Counted from the first letter of the stretch, positions 1 to 9,113 are shown. The stretch is 47,902 nucleotides of DNA from Flammeovirgaceae bacterium UBA2371 (GCA_002345965.1 DDTF01000007.1:1-47902), one strand, 5' to 3'. Translations and numbers: made by a program. Notes: a model not told the origin generated them from the sequence alone.

Positions 1-126
1 GCCCCTTTGTTGGACATATCTGCTACCTTTATAAGGAAATCAATACGCAACAACAAGTCCATCCGTTATCTCGTTCCAGAGCCAGTAGAGCAAATGATTA
101 AAACCAAAGGGTTTTATCTTTCGTAA
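1..126 (+). CDS. nadD: nicotinate-nucleotide adenylyltransferase, C-terminal fragment
   Basis: This is the last 41 residues of a gene that begins outside the window; frame 1 is open from base 1 to a TAA at 124-126. The tail reads ISATFIRKSIRNNKSIRYLVP followed by a short helix, which matches the conserved C-terminus of NadD (the 'iSST.IR...G.si.yLVP..V..yI' region). NadD adenylates nicotinate mononucleotide in NAD synthesis. Only the C-terminal part is visible, so the HxGH nucleotidyltransferase motif cannot be checked. The next gene starts 18 bases later on the same strand and may be co-transcribed. Confidence 0.82.
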   Translation, partial: APLLDISATFIRKSIRNNKSIRYLVPEPVEQMIKTKGFYLS

Positions 127-144
127 AACCATAAAACATTTAAA

Positions 145-2784
145 ATGCCTTATCGTTTGTCTATTCTGACAATTTCCTACACTGTTATACTACAGGTAAT
201 CGGAGTGATAGGATATGCGGGAGGGATCAGAGGCACTATAACTGCTGATGATGGATCGCCTCTTGCCTACGCTACTATTTTTGTCAAGCAGAGCGGAACA
301 GGTACAGTTACCGGGCAAGAGGGGCAATATGAGGTTTTTCTTTCTCCTGGGCACTACGACATTACCTTTCAATACCTTGGCTATGAAACTGTGACCAGGC
401 AGGTGGAGATAGCCGATCAGTTTATTGAAATTAACCTGACTTTGAAAAGTCAGGCAATCGTGTTGCAAAACGTTATTATAACAGCCGGAAATGAAGATCC
501 AGCATACACGATCATGCGGAAGGCCATCTCAAAGGCGAAATTTCATACCCAACAAATAGATGCGTATTCGGCAAAAGTTTATATCAAGGGAAAGGGAAAA
601 CTCAAAGATTACCCATGGTTAGCTAAAAAGGCATTGGAGAAGGAGGGTGTTACCAAAGACAGACTTTTTGTATCAGAATCTGTAAGTGAGATTACTTACA
701 CACGGCCACACAAATTTGAAGAAAAAGTAATTGCAGTGTTCAGTGATGGAAATGACAATAATACATCACCCAATGCTTATGTTTTTGGAAGCTTTTATGA
801 ACCTGAAATTGCTGAGACAATTTCTCCATTGTCACCCCGTGCATTTTCATATTATCGATTTGAATACCTGGGTACTTTTAAAGATCGCGAATATGATGTG
901 AGTAAAATTCAGGTAACACCTCGATCAAAAGGTGATGGTGTTTTTGAAGGAATAATTTTTATTGTTGAAGATTGGTGGAGTATTCATAGTTTGGATTTCA
1001 GCGTGACTAAACTGGGGATTGATTTTGAGGTGAAGCAGTTGTACAACCCAATTGAAGATAAGGCATGGCTTCCGGTTTCTCAACAGTTTAAAGTCGAGGG
1101 CAAAGTATTCGGATTTGAATTTGAATACAATTACCTGGCTACAATGAAGGATTATAAAATTTCACTTAATCCTGACCTGGAACTTGAAATGAAAGTAATT
1201 GATGAAAAAATTGAGCAGGAATATGCAAAGCAAATCAAAAATCAATTCAAAGAGAAGGATCAGGATTTAAAGGAAAGATTGGAAGGCGGAAAGGAGATTA
1301 CCAATAAAGAATTAAGAAAATTAATCAGGGATTATGAAAAGCAAGAAATAAAAGAGACAGAATCTCCGGAGGTAATATCCGATACCAAATATTCGGTGGA
1401 TAAACAGGCCTTCAAAAAAGACTCTTTGTTTTGGGCGGAAATCAGGCCAACACCTTTAACGGTAGAAGAAGTAAAAGGATATCAAGTAGCAGATAGTCTC
1501 TCTGAAGTAGATCGAAAAAAGCAGGAGGGCGATACGCTGAAGGCATCGAAGCACAAGGGCTTTCAACCCTGGGATATTTTCATTGGCGATAATTATCAAA
1601 TAACAAAAACCTCCAATTTCATCATTCATTCGCCATGGAGTGACTTTAATACAGTTGAAGGCTTTAACCTTATTTATAAATTAGGTTATGTGAAGCGATG
1701 GGTAGAGCGGGATACCTTGGATAAAGCCAAAAGACCAAATGTGAAGCGCCTGGAGGTAACACCAATTGGCCGATATGGTTTTTCGAGAGAGAAACTTGTA
1801 GGCATGCTGCGGGTGAATTACAAATCCAATAAGAGTAGCCTTACCCTGGAAGGAGGACGCTATTTGCAACAGTTCAATGCTGCAAACCCAATTCATCCCT
1901 TTGTCAACACCTTAACTACACTTTTGTTAGAGAATAATCTCATCAAACTTTATGAGAGAGATTTTGTTGAAGTAAATCTCAGGCAAGAATTGAACACTAA
2001 GTATACTATTGTAAGTAATTGGAGTGTGGCTAAGCGCTATGAATTATTTAATAATTCTGATTTTACCTTGGTCAACAGAACCAAAGAAGCCTATACTCCC
2101 AATTCTCCTGTTAATCAATTATTACTTACTACAGGGTTTCAAGCGCACAATGCTTTCATTGGATCCGTAGGATTGGAGGCACGACCATGGCAGAAATTCA
2201 GAATCAGAAATGGCAGGAGATACAGCATTGATGGTTCATCCCCATTGTTTAGCCTTCGATATCAAAAGGGCATTGATGGTACCTTTAATAGTGATGTCGA
2301 TTTCGACCTGATTGAGGCAGGTGTCAAGCACAGCATACGCATGGGAATTCGAGGCACACTTGATGTAGCCTTCAAAGGGGGGAAGTTTATAAATTCAGAT
2401 AGAATGTATTTTATGGATTATGCTCATTTTTTAGGCAACCTATCTCCTTTTATCACTACAGATCCTGTCGGCAGTTTCAGGTTGCTGGATTATTATCAAT
2501 ACAGCACGAACGACAAATACTTCACAGCTAATGTGCACTATCACTTCAGAAAATTCTTAATCACGCAGTTTCCTCTGGTTCGTCTCACAGGAATATCGGA
2601 AAACATTTTTGTGAATTATCTCGCGGCCCCATTTTCCAACGATTACACAGAAGTAGGCTATTCATTGGATGGCATCTTGCGCATATTTCGCCTCGAGGGA
2701 GCAATGTCCTTCTCGGGTGGCAGTTATCAGAGCTATGGATTTAGGATTGGCGTTGCCACAAGTGTAGGTGTCAATTTTGAATAA
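145..2784 (+). CDS. DUF5686 and carboxypeptidase-regulatory-like domain outer-membrane protein
   Basis: The protein has 879 residues. Residues 1-25 are a hydrophobic signal-like segment. Residues about 27-110 form a CarboxypepD_reg-like (transthyretin-fold) domain of the kind found at the N-terminus of Bacteroidota TonB receptors (ITADDGSPLAYATIFVK, then GHYDITFQYLGYE). The rest resembles the DUF5686 family: a soluble middle part, a charged Lys/Glu-rich stretch (about 350-420) and a C-terminal half rich in alternating aromatic and polar strands, as expected of a beta-barrel. The last residue is not Phe (it ends NFE). It probably sits in the outer membrane, but its substrate is unknown. The ATG follows nadD by 18 bases. 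Confidence 0.8.
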   Translation: MPYRLSILTISYTVILQVIGVIGYAGGIRGTITADDGSPLAYATIFVKQSGTGTVTGQEGQYEVFLSPGHYDITFQYLGYETVTRQVEIADQFIEINLTLKSQAIVLQNVIITAGNEDPAYTIMRKAISKAKFHTQQIDAYSAKVYIKGKGKLKDYPWLAKKALEKEGVTKDRLFVSESVSEITYTRPHKFEEKVIAVFSDGNDNNTSPNAYVFGSFYEPEIAETISPLSPRAFSYYRFEYLGTFKDREYDVSKIQVTPRSKGDGVFEGIIFIVEDWWSIHSLDFSVTKLGIDFEVKQLYNPIEDKAWLPVSQQFKVEGKVFGFEFEYNYLATMKDYKISLNPDLELEMKVIDEKIEQEYAKQIKNQFKEKDQDLKERLEGGKEITNKELRKLIRDYEKQEIKETESPEVISDTKYSVDKQAFKKDSLFWAEIRPTPLTVEEVKGYQVADSLSEVDRKKQEGDTLKASKHKGFQPWDIFIGDNYQITKTSNFIIHSPWSDFNTVEGFNLIYKLGYVKRWVERDTLDKAKRPNVKRLEVTPIGRYGFSREKLVGMLRVNYKSNKSSLTLEGGRYLQQFNAANPIHPFVNTLTTLLLENNLIKLYERDFVEVNLRQELNTKYTIVSNWSVAKRYELFNNSDFTLVNRTKEAYTPNSPVNQLLLTTGFQAHNAFIGSVGLEARPWQKFRIRNGRRYSIDGSSPLFSLRYQKGIDGTFNSDVDFDLIEAGVKHSIRMGIRGTLDVAFKGGKFINSDRMYFMDYAHFLGNLSPFITTDPVGSFRLLDYYQYSTNDKYFTANVHYHFRKFLITQFPLVRLTGISENIFVNYLAAPFSNDYTEVGYSLDGILRIFRLEGAMSFSGGSYQSYGFRIGVATSVGVNFE

Positions 2785-2817
2785 ATCTGATCAAAGTTTA
2801 ATGTGACCATTAATTCC

Positions 2818-2825
2818 TACTTTTG
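2818..2825 (+). promoter_or_regulatory. Bacteroidota -7 promoter box for mnmH-selD
   Basis: TACTTTTG fits the TAnnTTTG consensus exactly and lies 19 bases before the mnmH ATG, in the 60-base gap after the DUF5686 gene. No good TTTG -33 element is visible; the nearest candidate is TTTA at 2797-2800, 17 bases upstream. The call rests on the -7 match and its position. Confidence 0.6.
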
Positions 2826-2844
2826 AAGTGGGATATTTTCAAAT

Positions 2845-3879
2845 ATGGTTAAAGGCGTTGAGTGGAATGACTTTTTGGCTTTGAGAGCAAGTTTACCTTT
2901 GGTAGATGTGCGCTCTGAATCGGAGTTTTCAGCAGGGCATATACCAGATGCAGTCAATATCCCGCTGTTAAATAATGAGGAGAGAATATTGGTAGGAACC
3001 GATTTTAAGCAGAAAGGCCAGAGGGAAGCCATCAGAACAGGATTTAGACTAGTGGGACCGCGACTTAACGAAATTGTAGATGTAGCGGAAAAAACCGCGA
3101 AGGACAAAAGACTATTGGTTCATTGCTGGCGTGGAGGAATGCGATCTTCCAATTTTAGTCAATTTGTTGCAATGGCGGGTTTAAAACCCACCGTTTTAAA
3201 AGGAGGGTATAAGACCTATCGTCAGAAGGCGCATGAATTTTTTAAGCGTCCTTATAAAATAATACTAATATCAGGGTGCACTGGCAGTGGCAAGACTGAA
3301 GTGCTTCGTGCCCTTCGGCAAAGGGGTGAACAAGTATTGGACCTTGAAGGATTGGCCAAGCACAAAGGCTCAGCATTTGGTGGATTGATGATGCCACCTC
3401 AACCTACGACAGAGCAATTTGAGAATAACATGTTTGAGCAGCTGCTTAACCTGGATATTTTTAAACCTGTATGGGTAGAAGATGAGTCAATTGCAATTGG
3501 AAAAATATTTCTTCCTGCTGACTTCTGGACTAATATGAGGCAGAGCCCTGTGGTAATGCTGGAGGTGGAAAAGGAGACCAGAGTAAAAAGATTGGTAAAT
3601 GAATATGGTCATGCAGACACAGAGGACTTTATAGAATCGATGAAAAGAATTACCAAGAAACTTGGAGGTCAAAATTTTAAAGAGGCAAAAGAAAAACTAG
3701 TGGAGAACAAAATGAGTAAAGTGATGGAAATTCTTCTTACTTATTATGACAAGGCCTACCTCGGTAGTTTGAATAAAAGGAAACCTTTGGTGCTCGGCAG
3801 TGTACAGTGGGATGGTGCAGACACTGAGATTGCAACCAAAAAGCTTATAGAGATTTCGAAAAGATACAAAGCAGATTAA
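2845..3879 (+). CDS. mnmH: tRNA 2-selenouridine(34) synthase
   Basis: MnmH (SelU, YbbB) replaces the sulfur of 2-thiouridine at tRNA position 34 with selenium, using selenophosphate. The 344-residue protein has the two expected parts. A rhodanese domain (about 8-130) carries the catalytic loop HCWRGGMRSS with Cys94. A P-loop domain carries GCTGSGKT at 144-151. Length and domain order fit the family. Its TAA overlaps the ATG of selD by one base (taATG), so the synthase is coupled to the enzyme that makes its selenium donor. A -7 box lies just upstream. Confidence 0.93.
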   Translation: MVKGVEWNDFLALRASLPLVDVRSESEFSAGHIPDAVNIPLLNNEERILVGTDFKQKGQREAIRTGFRLVGPRLNEIVDVAEKTAKDKRLLVHCWRGGMRSSNFSQFVAMAGLKPTVLKGGYKTYRQKAHEFFKRPYKIILISGCTGSGKTEVLRALRQRGEQVLDLEGLAKHKGSAFGGLMMPPQPTTEQFENNMFEQLLNLDIFKPVWVEDESIAIGKIFLPADFWTNMRQSPVVMLEVEKETRVKRLVNEYGHADTEDFIESMKRITKKLGGQNFKEAKEKLVENKMSKVMEILLTYYDKAYLGSLNKRKPLVLGSVQWDGADTEIATKKLIEISKRYKAD

Positions 3880-4907
3880 TGGAAATTAAGTTAACACAAT
3901 ATAGTCATGGAGCTGGATGTGGATGTAAAATAGCCCCAGCGGTTTTAGAAACAATGCTGCATTCCGATCAGGCAAAATCAATTTATCCTTCATTGTTGGT
4001 TGGTAACGAGTCAAAAGATGATGCGGCAGTATTTGATTTAGGGGATGGAACCTGCATAGTGAGTACCACTGATTTTTTTATGCCAATTGTTGACGACCCA
4101 TTTCTCTATGGCAGCATAGCTTCTGTAAATGCGATTAGCGATGTGTATGCCATGGGAGGGGAGCCACTAATGGCAATAGCTATATTAGGATGGCCCATTA
4201 ATAAAATTCCGGCAGAGGTAGCACAACAAGTACTTGAAGGAAGCAGGAACGTGTGTAAGCAGGCGGGAATTCCCTTGGCAGGTGGTCATAGCATTGATTG
4301 TCCTGAGCCGGTATTTGGATTGGCAGTGACGGGTAAGGTGAGAAAGGAACATTTGAAGCAAAACAATAAGGCAAAGGAGGGATCTATGCTTTATCTCACT
4401 AAGCCCTTGGGCATAGGTATAGTGACCACCGCGCAAAAAAAGGGGATCGTAGAAGAGGGACATTTGAAAATAGCAGTGGATACAATGCTTAAGCTAAACA
4501 GATTTGGGTCGGTGTTGGGTAAATTGGATTACGTAAATGCATTAACTGATGTTACCGGGTTTGGTTTACTGGGTCACCTCACGGAGGTTTGCGATGGAAG
4601 CAATTTATCTGCAGAAATCTATTATGATAAAATACCTGTATTGGATTTTTTGCATCCATACCTTCAGCAAAAAAGTATGCCTGGAGGAACGCAAAGAAAT
4701 TGGGAGAGTTATGGCCATAAAATAAGCGAGATAACTGATGAACAGCGTTCAATTCTATCAGATCCTCAAACCAGCGGAGGATTGTTAATTGCAGTAGATG
4801 CAGATTGCGCTATCGAATTTGAAAAAGTGGCTGAACATAATGGAATGTCGCTGCAATCATTTGGCAAGCTTGTAGCAAGAAATGAGGTAGTGGTAACAGT
4901 GATTTGA
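3879..4907 (+). CDS. selD: selenide, water dikinase
   Basis: SelD makes selenophosphate from selenide and ATP. The N-terminus has the GAGCGCK motif, with Cys14 and Lys17 matching the catalytic Cys/Lys pair of the E. coli enzyme; the first catalytic position is Cys, not selenocysteine. The glycine-rich AIRS-type segments (GNESKDDAAVFDLGDG, DVTGFGLLGH, DPQTSGGLL) are intact and the length (342 residues) is normal. It overlaps mnmH by one base, and no selenocysteine-insertion gene is visible, so its product is probably used for tRNA 2-selenouridine. It ends two bases from the end of the convergent gene. Confidence 0.95.
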   Translation: MEIKLTQYSHGAGCGCKIAPAVLETMLHSDQAKSIYPSLLVGNESKDDAAVFDLGDGTCIVSTTDFFMPIVDDPFLYGSIASVNAISDVYAMGGEPLMAIAILGWPINKIPAEVAQQVLEGSRNVCKQAGIPLAGGHSIDCPEPVFGLAVTGKVRKEHLKQNNKAKEGSMLYLTKPLGIGIVTTAQKKGIVEEGHLKIAVDTMLKLNRFGSVLGKLDYVNALTDVTGFGLLGHLTEVCDGSNLSAEIYYDKIPVLDFLHPYLQQKSMPGGTQRNWESYGHKISEITDEQRSILSDPQTSGGLLIAVDADCAIEFEKVAEHNGMSLQSFGKLVARNEVVVTVI

Positions 4908-4909
4908 AG

Positions 4910-5965
4910 TTAAAGATCCGTCCTTTTAACACCTTCAAACTCTAAAATAAAGTCAGGGCCGTAAGCAGAGGAAGGAGTTTGAAATCCAACTTTTAGATCT
5001 CCGTTTAAAATCCTGCTGGCAATAGCAACACTGGATAGTGCCGTAAGCGCGTAGCCGTTGGGTGTCTCAAGGCGGGCCTGAACAGATTGTTTGTTATTCC
5101 AGGCTTTTCCGGTTAAAAAACTCTTGGAATTTTCTCTCTTTTCATCTGAGGGGCCAGGAGTGCTATCAAGTCTTTTCAGCAAAAAGCCCTTTACCCACCT
5201 GCGCTTCAATAACCAGTTCAAAAATTGAGTTGATTTAATCACCGTGGCAACTTTTTTATTTATTCCCATATAAACTTCAATATTGGGAATGCCCGTACTG
5301 TAAAAAGCTGTAGACACATCGCCCCATGGTATTCTTGCTGAGATGGTTTTAAAACTACCGAAGTCAATTTCTTTTAAACCTTTGTGTAAGGGAACTTTAG
5401 TTATGATGCCCTCCTTGCGCACTCTGCTACCTTCCCCTAAACCCAACACTGCAGTCTTTGCGGTGCCACGTGTGCTCCCGCCACCTGACATTGCAAATGC
5501 GAGTTCGAGATGGCTGGCATCTGGCAACTTATTTTTTAAGTGTAGGGCAAGGCAATCTGAGGGAACTACATCAAAACCTGCTCCTGGAAGTAGCATTATA
5601 CCTGCCCGCTTGGCATCCTGATCTAATTTGGCCAATAATTCGAATACAGAAATTTCACCCGTAATATCTGTATAATGAGTTCTGGTTTCCAGGCAAGCCT
5701 GCACCATATACTTGGCGGTAAATAAAAATGGACCACCACAATGGATGACCAATGCTGCTGGAGTAAGTAAGTTCTTTAATTTTTCTGAATCTTGGATTTC
5801 AACAACATGATAAGGGTATCCAGTTGCAACACTTTGCGCTTTTAGCGCATTTTCATTTCGGCCGGCAAGTACTAACTTCAGATTTTGAGCTTTACATTTT
5901 TCAACGATTAGTCTCCCGGTATATCCGTAAGAGCCATAGACAACAATTTGTTTGCTTTCTTTCAA
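4910..5965 (-). CDS. saccharopine dehydrogenase-like NAD(P)-binding oxidoreductase
   Basis: The protein has 351 residues. The N-terminus is a Rossmann fold (IVVYGSYGYTGRLIVEKC, a GxxGxxG fingerprint at about 11-17), followed by segments typical of the saccharopine dehydrogenase/trans-acting enoyl reductase superfamily (GGPFLFTAKYMVQACL, HYTDITGE, GAGFDVVPSDCLA). Many members act on lipids rather than lysine, so a lysine-pathway role should not be assumed. The start is TTG at 5965, and its last bases overlap the stop of the upstream gene (TTGA), indicating translational coupling. It is the last gene of the pyrH-frr-lgt operon. Confidence 0.78.
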   Translation of the reverse strand: MKESKQIVVYGSYGYTGRLIVEKCKAQNLKLVLAGRNENALKAQSVATGYPYHVVEIQDSEKLKNLLTPAALVIHCGGPFLFTAKYMVQACLETRTHYTDITGEISVFELLAKLDQDAKRAGIMLLPGAGFDVVPSDCLALHLKNKLPDASHLELAFAMSGGGSTRGTAKTAVLGLGEGSRVRKEGIITKVPLHKGLKEIDFGSFKTISARIPWGDVSTAFYSTGIPNIEVYMGINKKVATVIKSTQFLNWLLKRRWVKGFLLKRLDSTPGPSDEKRENSKSFLTGKAWNNKQSVQARLETPNGYALTALSSVAIASRILNGDLKVGFQTPSSAYGPDFILEFEGVKRTDL

Positions 5966-6390
5966 TTTCCTCCTTTTTCTGTTCTTTCAACCTTTGTTAC
6001 AAAATACTTGGTGTCGCCTCGCCATGGAAATCGCATGTATCTTTTTACAAAGTAGAGATTCACTCGCTCTCCACTTAATGCGACATCTGATAACTTTTGA
6101 ATCACCTCAGTCTGATCAGATTCTACGGAAAAATCAAATGTCTCTGCCACAGGGCTAACACCTTTTAGTGCACCAAAGGAATCAAGACTAATTTTGCCTT
6201 CGTGGGTTTTAAAAATCACGCCTTTCTCGGTTATGCGCAAAACCTTTCCAGCCATAACCCCTTTTTCGTAGGTGCCCCAATACGCAAAACTTAAAGTTGC
6301 TATTCCAAGGATTAGCAGAATTACCAATACCCTTTTGATAAATTTCATCGTGGCATGACCAGCCTTTTGCAGAAAATTTTGTGATTCCAT
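5962..6390 (-). CDS. small membrane-anchored protein of unknown function
   Basis: This is a 142-residue protein (128 if it starts at the second Met, 6348). A single hydrophobic segment (about residues 18-36 of the long form, FIKRVLVILLILGIATLSFAYW) anchors it. The remainder has a short beta-rich domain beginning AGKVLRITEKGVIFKTHEG, a pattern I recognise from small Bacteroidota membrane proteins, some carrying a misleading '6-phosphogluconate dehydrogenase' label; nothing here supports that activity. It lies 9 bases after lgt and overlaps the next gene by four bases, so it belongs to the operon. Function is not known. Confidence 0.7.
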   Translation of the reverse strand: MESQNFLQKAGHATMKFIKRVLVILLILGIATLSFAYWGTYEKGVMAGKVLRITEKGVIFKTHEGKISLDSFGALKGVSPVAETFDFSVESDQTEVIQKLSDVALSGERVNLYFVKRYMRFPWRGDTKYFVTKVERTEKGGN

Positions 6391-6399
6391 GAATGATTG

Positions 6400-7176
6400 T
6401 TAAGGTACTAGCAATTTACCCTTTCTCCTCAACTTAACATAGAGGAAACCTGAGATGCATATCACGAGTAATGAAATAAATTGAGAATGAGAAACAAGGT
6501 TTTGAATGACATAACCCCTTTCCTCGTCTCCGCGAAGCAATTCCAATAAACTTCTCCCTACAGAATAAACAATCAGATAAGTCAGGAATACTTGACCGTC
6601 AAACTTTTTATTTGCTTTTAGCCATAGAAGAAAGATCATTAATGAAAATAAGAAGCCCGCTTCGTAAAGTTGTGTGGGGTGAAGAGGAGTATTCAATGGT
6701 TCAGCCTGGCAAACAGGATTGGTAAAAACTACATTAAGAAAACTATCGGTGGGTTTTCCATGGCAACAGCCAGACAGAAAACAGCCTATTCTACCTAAAC
6801 CGTGAACAATACACGTAACAATGCCCATGATGTCAAGCATCGGTAAAACAGGTATCCTGTGCTTTCGGAAGAACCACAACATGGTGGGGATTGCAAAAAG
6901 GAGTGATCCGAAAAACACAAATCCATTTCCACTGAAGACTTTGCTTAAATGACGGATATAGTAAGTTGGGTTTTCAAAAAAGAAAAACACCTTACCACCA
7001 AGGTAAGCGGCTACTACTATGTAAATAAATAGTGCATTGGATTGATCGTAAGTGGTTTGAAACTGTTTCTTACCCTGGTAAGCCATATAAGTCAAGCCTA
7101 CCAACGCACCCACGGCAATAAAAAAACCGTAGGAGTATATGACAATTGGTCCTACTTCAAATAATATAGGATACAC
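6400..7176 (-). CDS. lgt: prolipoprotein diacylglyceryl transferase
   Basis: Lgt transfers diacylglycerol from phosphatidylglycerol to the lipobox Cys of prolipoproteins in the inner membrane. The 258-residue protein has about seven hydrophobic segments, the N-terminal SYGFFIAVG motif, the signature GRIGCFLSGCCHGKPTD and the catalytic-region motif LHPTQLYE. The GRIGCFLSGCC form replaces the proteobacterial GRxGNF version and resembles a variant seen in other phyla. The start is a GTG (GTG TAT CCT), giving MYPILFEVGP as in relatives. It follows frr by 42 bases. Confidence 0.93.
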   Translation of the reverse strand: MYPILFEVGPIVIYSYGFFIAVGALVGLTYMAYQGKKQFQTTYDQSNALFIYIVVAAYLGGKVFFFFENPTYYIRHLSKVFSGNGFVFFGSLLFAIPTMLWFFRKHRIPVLPMLDIMGIVTCIVHGLGRIGCFLSGCCHGKPTDSFLNVVFTNPVCQAEPLNTPLHPTQLYEAGFLFSLMIFLLWLKANKKFDGQVFLTYLIVYSVGRSLLELLRGDEERGYVIQNLVSHSQFISLLVICISGFLYVKLRRKGKLLVP

Positions 7177-7218
7177 TAATGGATTAAGTTGCTAAGTATT
7201 GCTGGAGCTCACAGAAGC

Positions 7219-7773
7219 TTACACTGTCATTATTTCAACCTCCTTGCGTTTCATGAGGCTGTCGATCTTCTCAATGTGTTCGTTGGTCAGTTTCTGTACA
7301 CCGTCTTCGGCATTCTTAATATCGTCTTCAGAAACGCCCTTAATTTTCTTAAGATTTTCGTTGATCTCTTTTCGAACATTTCTGACACTTACTCTTCCAT
7401 GTTCGCACTCTTGCCCAACCTGCTTTACCAATTGCTTTCTTCGCTCTTCAGTCAACATGGGTACGTTGATGATCACCTGCTGGCCATCGTTTTGTGGATT
7501 TAGGCCAAGGTTGGCCGCCATAATGGACTTTTCGATTTCAGGGATGAGATTTTTTTCCCAAGGTTTAATAAAAATACTTCTGGCATCAGGGGTGGTTATT
7601 GAAGAAACCTGGCTTAGTGGACTCATTGCCCCATAGTAAGAAACCATAATTCCATCTAGCATGGAAGGACTTGCTTTTCCTGCCCTTATTTTAGTGAGTT
7701 CATGGCTAAGGTGGGTGACTGCCTTACCCATTAAATCTTTCGCTTCTTCAAGGTATAATTCTATCTCTTCCAT
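7219..7773 (-). CDS. frr: ribosome recycling factor
   Basis: RRF splits post-termination ribosomes together with EF-G. The 184-residue length is normal, and the sequence has the family landmarks: the helical start (MEEIELYLEEAKDLMGKAV), the KIRAGKASPSMLDGI segment, VPMLTEERRKQLVK and the EINENLKK helix. It lies 47 bases downstream of pyrH on the same strand, the common bacterial order. The ATG is at 7773. Confidence 0.97.
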   Translation of the reverse strand: MEEIELYLEEAKDLMGKAVTHLSHELTKIRAGKASPSMLDGIMVSYYGAMSPLSQVSSITTPDARSIFIKPWEKNLIPEIEKSIMAANLGLNPQNDGQQVIINVPMLTEERRKQLVKQVGQECEHGRVSVRNVRKEINENLKKIKGVSEDDIKNAEDGVQKLTNEHIEKIDSLMKRKEVEIMTV

Positions 7774-7820
7774 AGCCTTATTGTATTAAGAAGTAAATAT
7801 ATAATTCAGTGGATTAAATA

Positions 7821-8528
7821 TTAACTGATAAGTGTGCCTGTTTTTTCTCCCTGAGCAATTTTAAGAAGGTTCCCCTTTTTATTCATGTCAAAAACTACAA
7901 TGGGTAAATTATTTTCCATGCAAAGCGTGAACGCAGTCATATCCATAATGTTCAGACTCTTTTCATAAGCTTCCTGAAAAGAAAGTTTTTCGTAGCGAAC
8001 AGCATCCGAATGTTTTTCCGGATCTTTAGAATAGACGCCATCTACACGGGTGCCCTTCAGGACTACATCCGCCTGTACTTCGATGGCACGAAGGCTTGCC
8101 GTGGAGTCGGTAGTGAAGTAAGGATTTCCAATACCGGCACCAAAAATCACAATTCTTCCCTTTTCGAGGTGTCGAATGGCACGTCTTCGAATGAAGGGTT
8201 CACAAACCTGCTCCATTTTAATTCCAGACATCAGTCGGGTGTACATTCCATGACGCTCCAATGCACTTTGCAATGCCATACCATTAACAACGGTGGCCAA
8301 CATGCCCATGTAGTCACCCTGCACCCTATCGATGCCCAGGGTTTCTGCTTGTCCACCCCGGAAAATGTTACCTCCTCCGATTACAATCGCAATTTCAATA
8401 CCCTCCTCTTTTACGCTTTTGATTTCTTCTGAATACTGCTCCAGCATGGCAGGATCAATGTTCGTACTCTTGTTGCTTCCCTGAAGAGATTCGCCACTGA
8501 GCTTAATAAGAATGCGCTTGTATTTCAT
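7821..8528 (-). CDS. pyrH: UMP kinase
   Basis: PyrH phosphorylates UMP to UDP as a hexameric amino-acid-kinase-fold enzyme. The 235-residue protein shows ILIKLSGESL at the N-terminus, the glycine-rich IVIGGGNIFRGG loop, TDSTASLRAIE, and VVLKGTRVDGVYSKDP. It is the first gene of a minus-strand operon (pyrH, frr, lgt, two more). A perfect -7 box lies 29 bases before the ATG. Confidence 0.97.
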   Translation of the reverse strand: MKYKRILIKLSGESLQGSNKSTNIDPAMLEQYSEEIKSVKEEGIEIAIVIGGGNIFRGGQAETLGIDRVQGDYMGMLATVVNGMALQSALERHGMYTRLMSGIKMEQVCEPFIRRRAIRHLEKGRIVIFGAGIGNPYFTTDSTASLRAIEVQADVVLKGTRVDGVYSKDPEKHSDAVRYEKLSFQEAYEKSLNIMDMTAFTLCMENNLPIVVFDMNKKGNLLKIAQGEKTGTLIS

Positions 8529-8557
8529 GAAGAGGGTAGGGTAAAATTTTATCGTTG

Positions 8558-8565
8558 CAAATATA
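8558..8565 (-). promoter_or_regulatory. -7 promoter box for pyrH operon
   Basis: On the minus strand this reads TATATTTG, an exact TAnnTTTG match, 29 bases before the pyrH ATG. A clear -33 TTTG is not visible. It is the only promoter candidate I see for the five-gene pyrH operon. Confidence 0.55.
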
Positions 8566-8615
8566 TCAGGTTTTGAGGGATTTGCAGGAAATTTTGAGTT
8601 GTGGAATTGACCTCA

Positions 8616-9110
8616 CTAAAATTCGATCAGTACCTGCCCTTTCTCCACACTGTTTCCCTTTTCAACTTTCACAGCCTTCACGATACCCTCGCCAGGTGAT
8701 TTGATAATATTTTCCATTTTCATGGCTTCCAGGATAAGCAATTGATCACCAGTTTTCACCTCATCACCAGCTTTCACTTTGAGGGCTATAATAAGTCCCG
8801 GCATGGGCGCTTTAATAGAATTGATTTTGCCAGAAGTGCCTGCGTTCATACCCATTTTCTCCAGCAACAATTCAAATTTGTCTTTTACATCTACAGTATA
8901 TTTCCTCCCATTGATTTTCAGGATAAATGTTTTGGCAGTGTAGTCTGCTTTTACCACTTCGGCCCTATAACTTTTTTGCTGATGTATGATGTGGAAATAA
9001 GTACCTGATATTTTGACAAATTCCCATTCGAATGGATTACCATTCACAAGCCACCCTTCCTCAGAAGGAGTAACTTCAAAACTAGATTGATTGACTGTGG
9101 CTTTAAACAT
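8616..9110 (-). CDS. biotin/lipoyl attachment carrier protein (BCCP-like)
   Basis: The 164-residue protein ends in a biotinyl domain (about 95-164) with the canonical EAMKMEN motif, so Lys131 is the expected biotin site. The N-terminal part (1-90) is a beta-rich domain of the type seen in carrier subunits of acyl-CoA or pyruvate/oxaloacetate carboxylases. No carboxylase or carboxyltransferase gene is in the window, so the partner is unknown. A longer reading exists from TTG at 9116, but that codon lies inside the -7 box; I chose the ATG at 9110, which follows the box by three bases. Confidence 0.85.
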   Translation of the reverse strand: MFKATVNQSSFEVTPSEEGWLVNGNPFEWEFVKISGTYFHIIHQQKSYRAEVVKADYTAKTFILKINGRKYTVDVKDKFELLLEKMGMNAGTSGKINSIKAPMPGLIIALKVKAGDEVKTGDQLLILEAMKMENIIKSPGEGIVKAVKVEKGNSVEKGQVLIEF

Positions 9111-9113
9111 ACC

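Noticed and set aside
3879..4907. SelD as a selenocysteine-containing protein.
   Set aside because: The catalytic position is an ordinary Cys codon (GAGCGCK) and there is no in-frame TGA.
4910..5965. A lysine-biosynthesis saccharopine dehydrogenase.
   Set aside because: The superfamily is broad, the protein sits in an envelope/translation operon, and no lysine-pathway gene is near; only the family-level name is supported.
5962..6390. Labelling the 142-residue protein as 6-phosphogluconate dehydrogenase, a name found on similar short proteins.
   Set aside because: It is far too short, has a membrane anchor and no dinucleotide-binding fold, so the label looks like an annotation error.
7189..7636. 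Long plus-strand open frames across frr, and similar ones across pyrH, hmgA and the protease gene.
   Set aside because: They run antisense to conserved genes with clear motifs, and their translations show no family signature.
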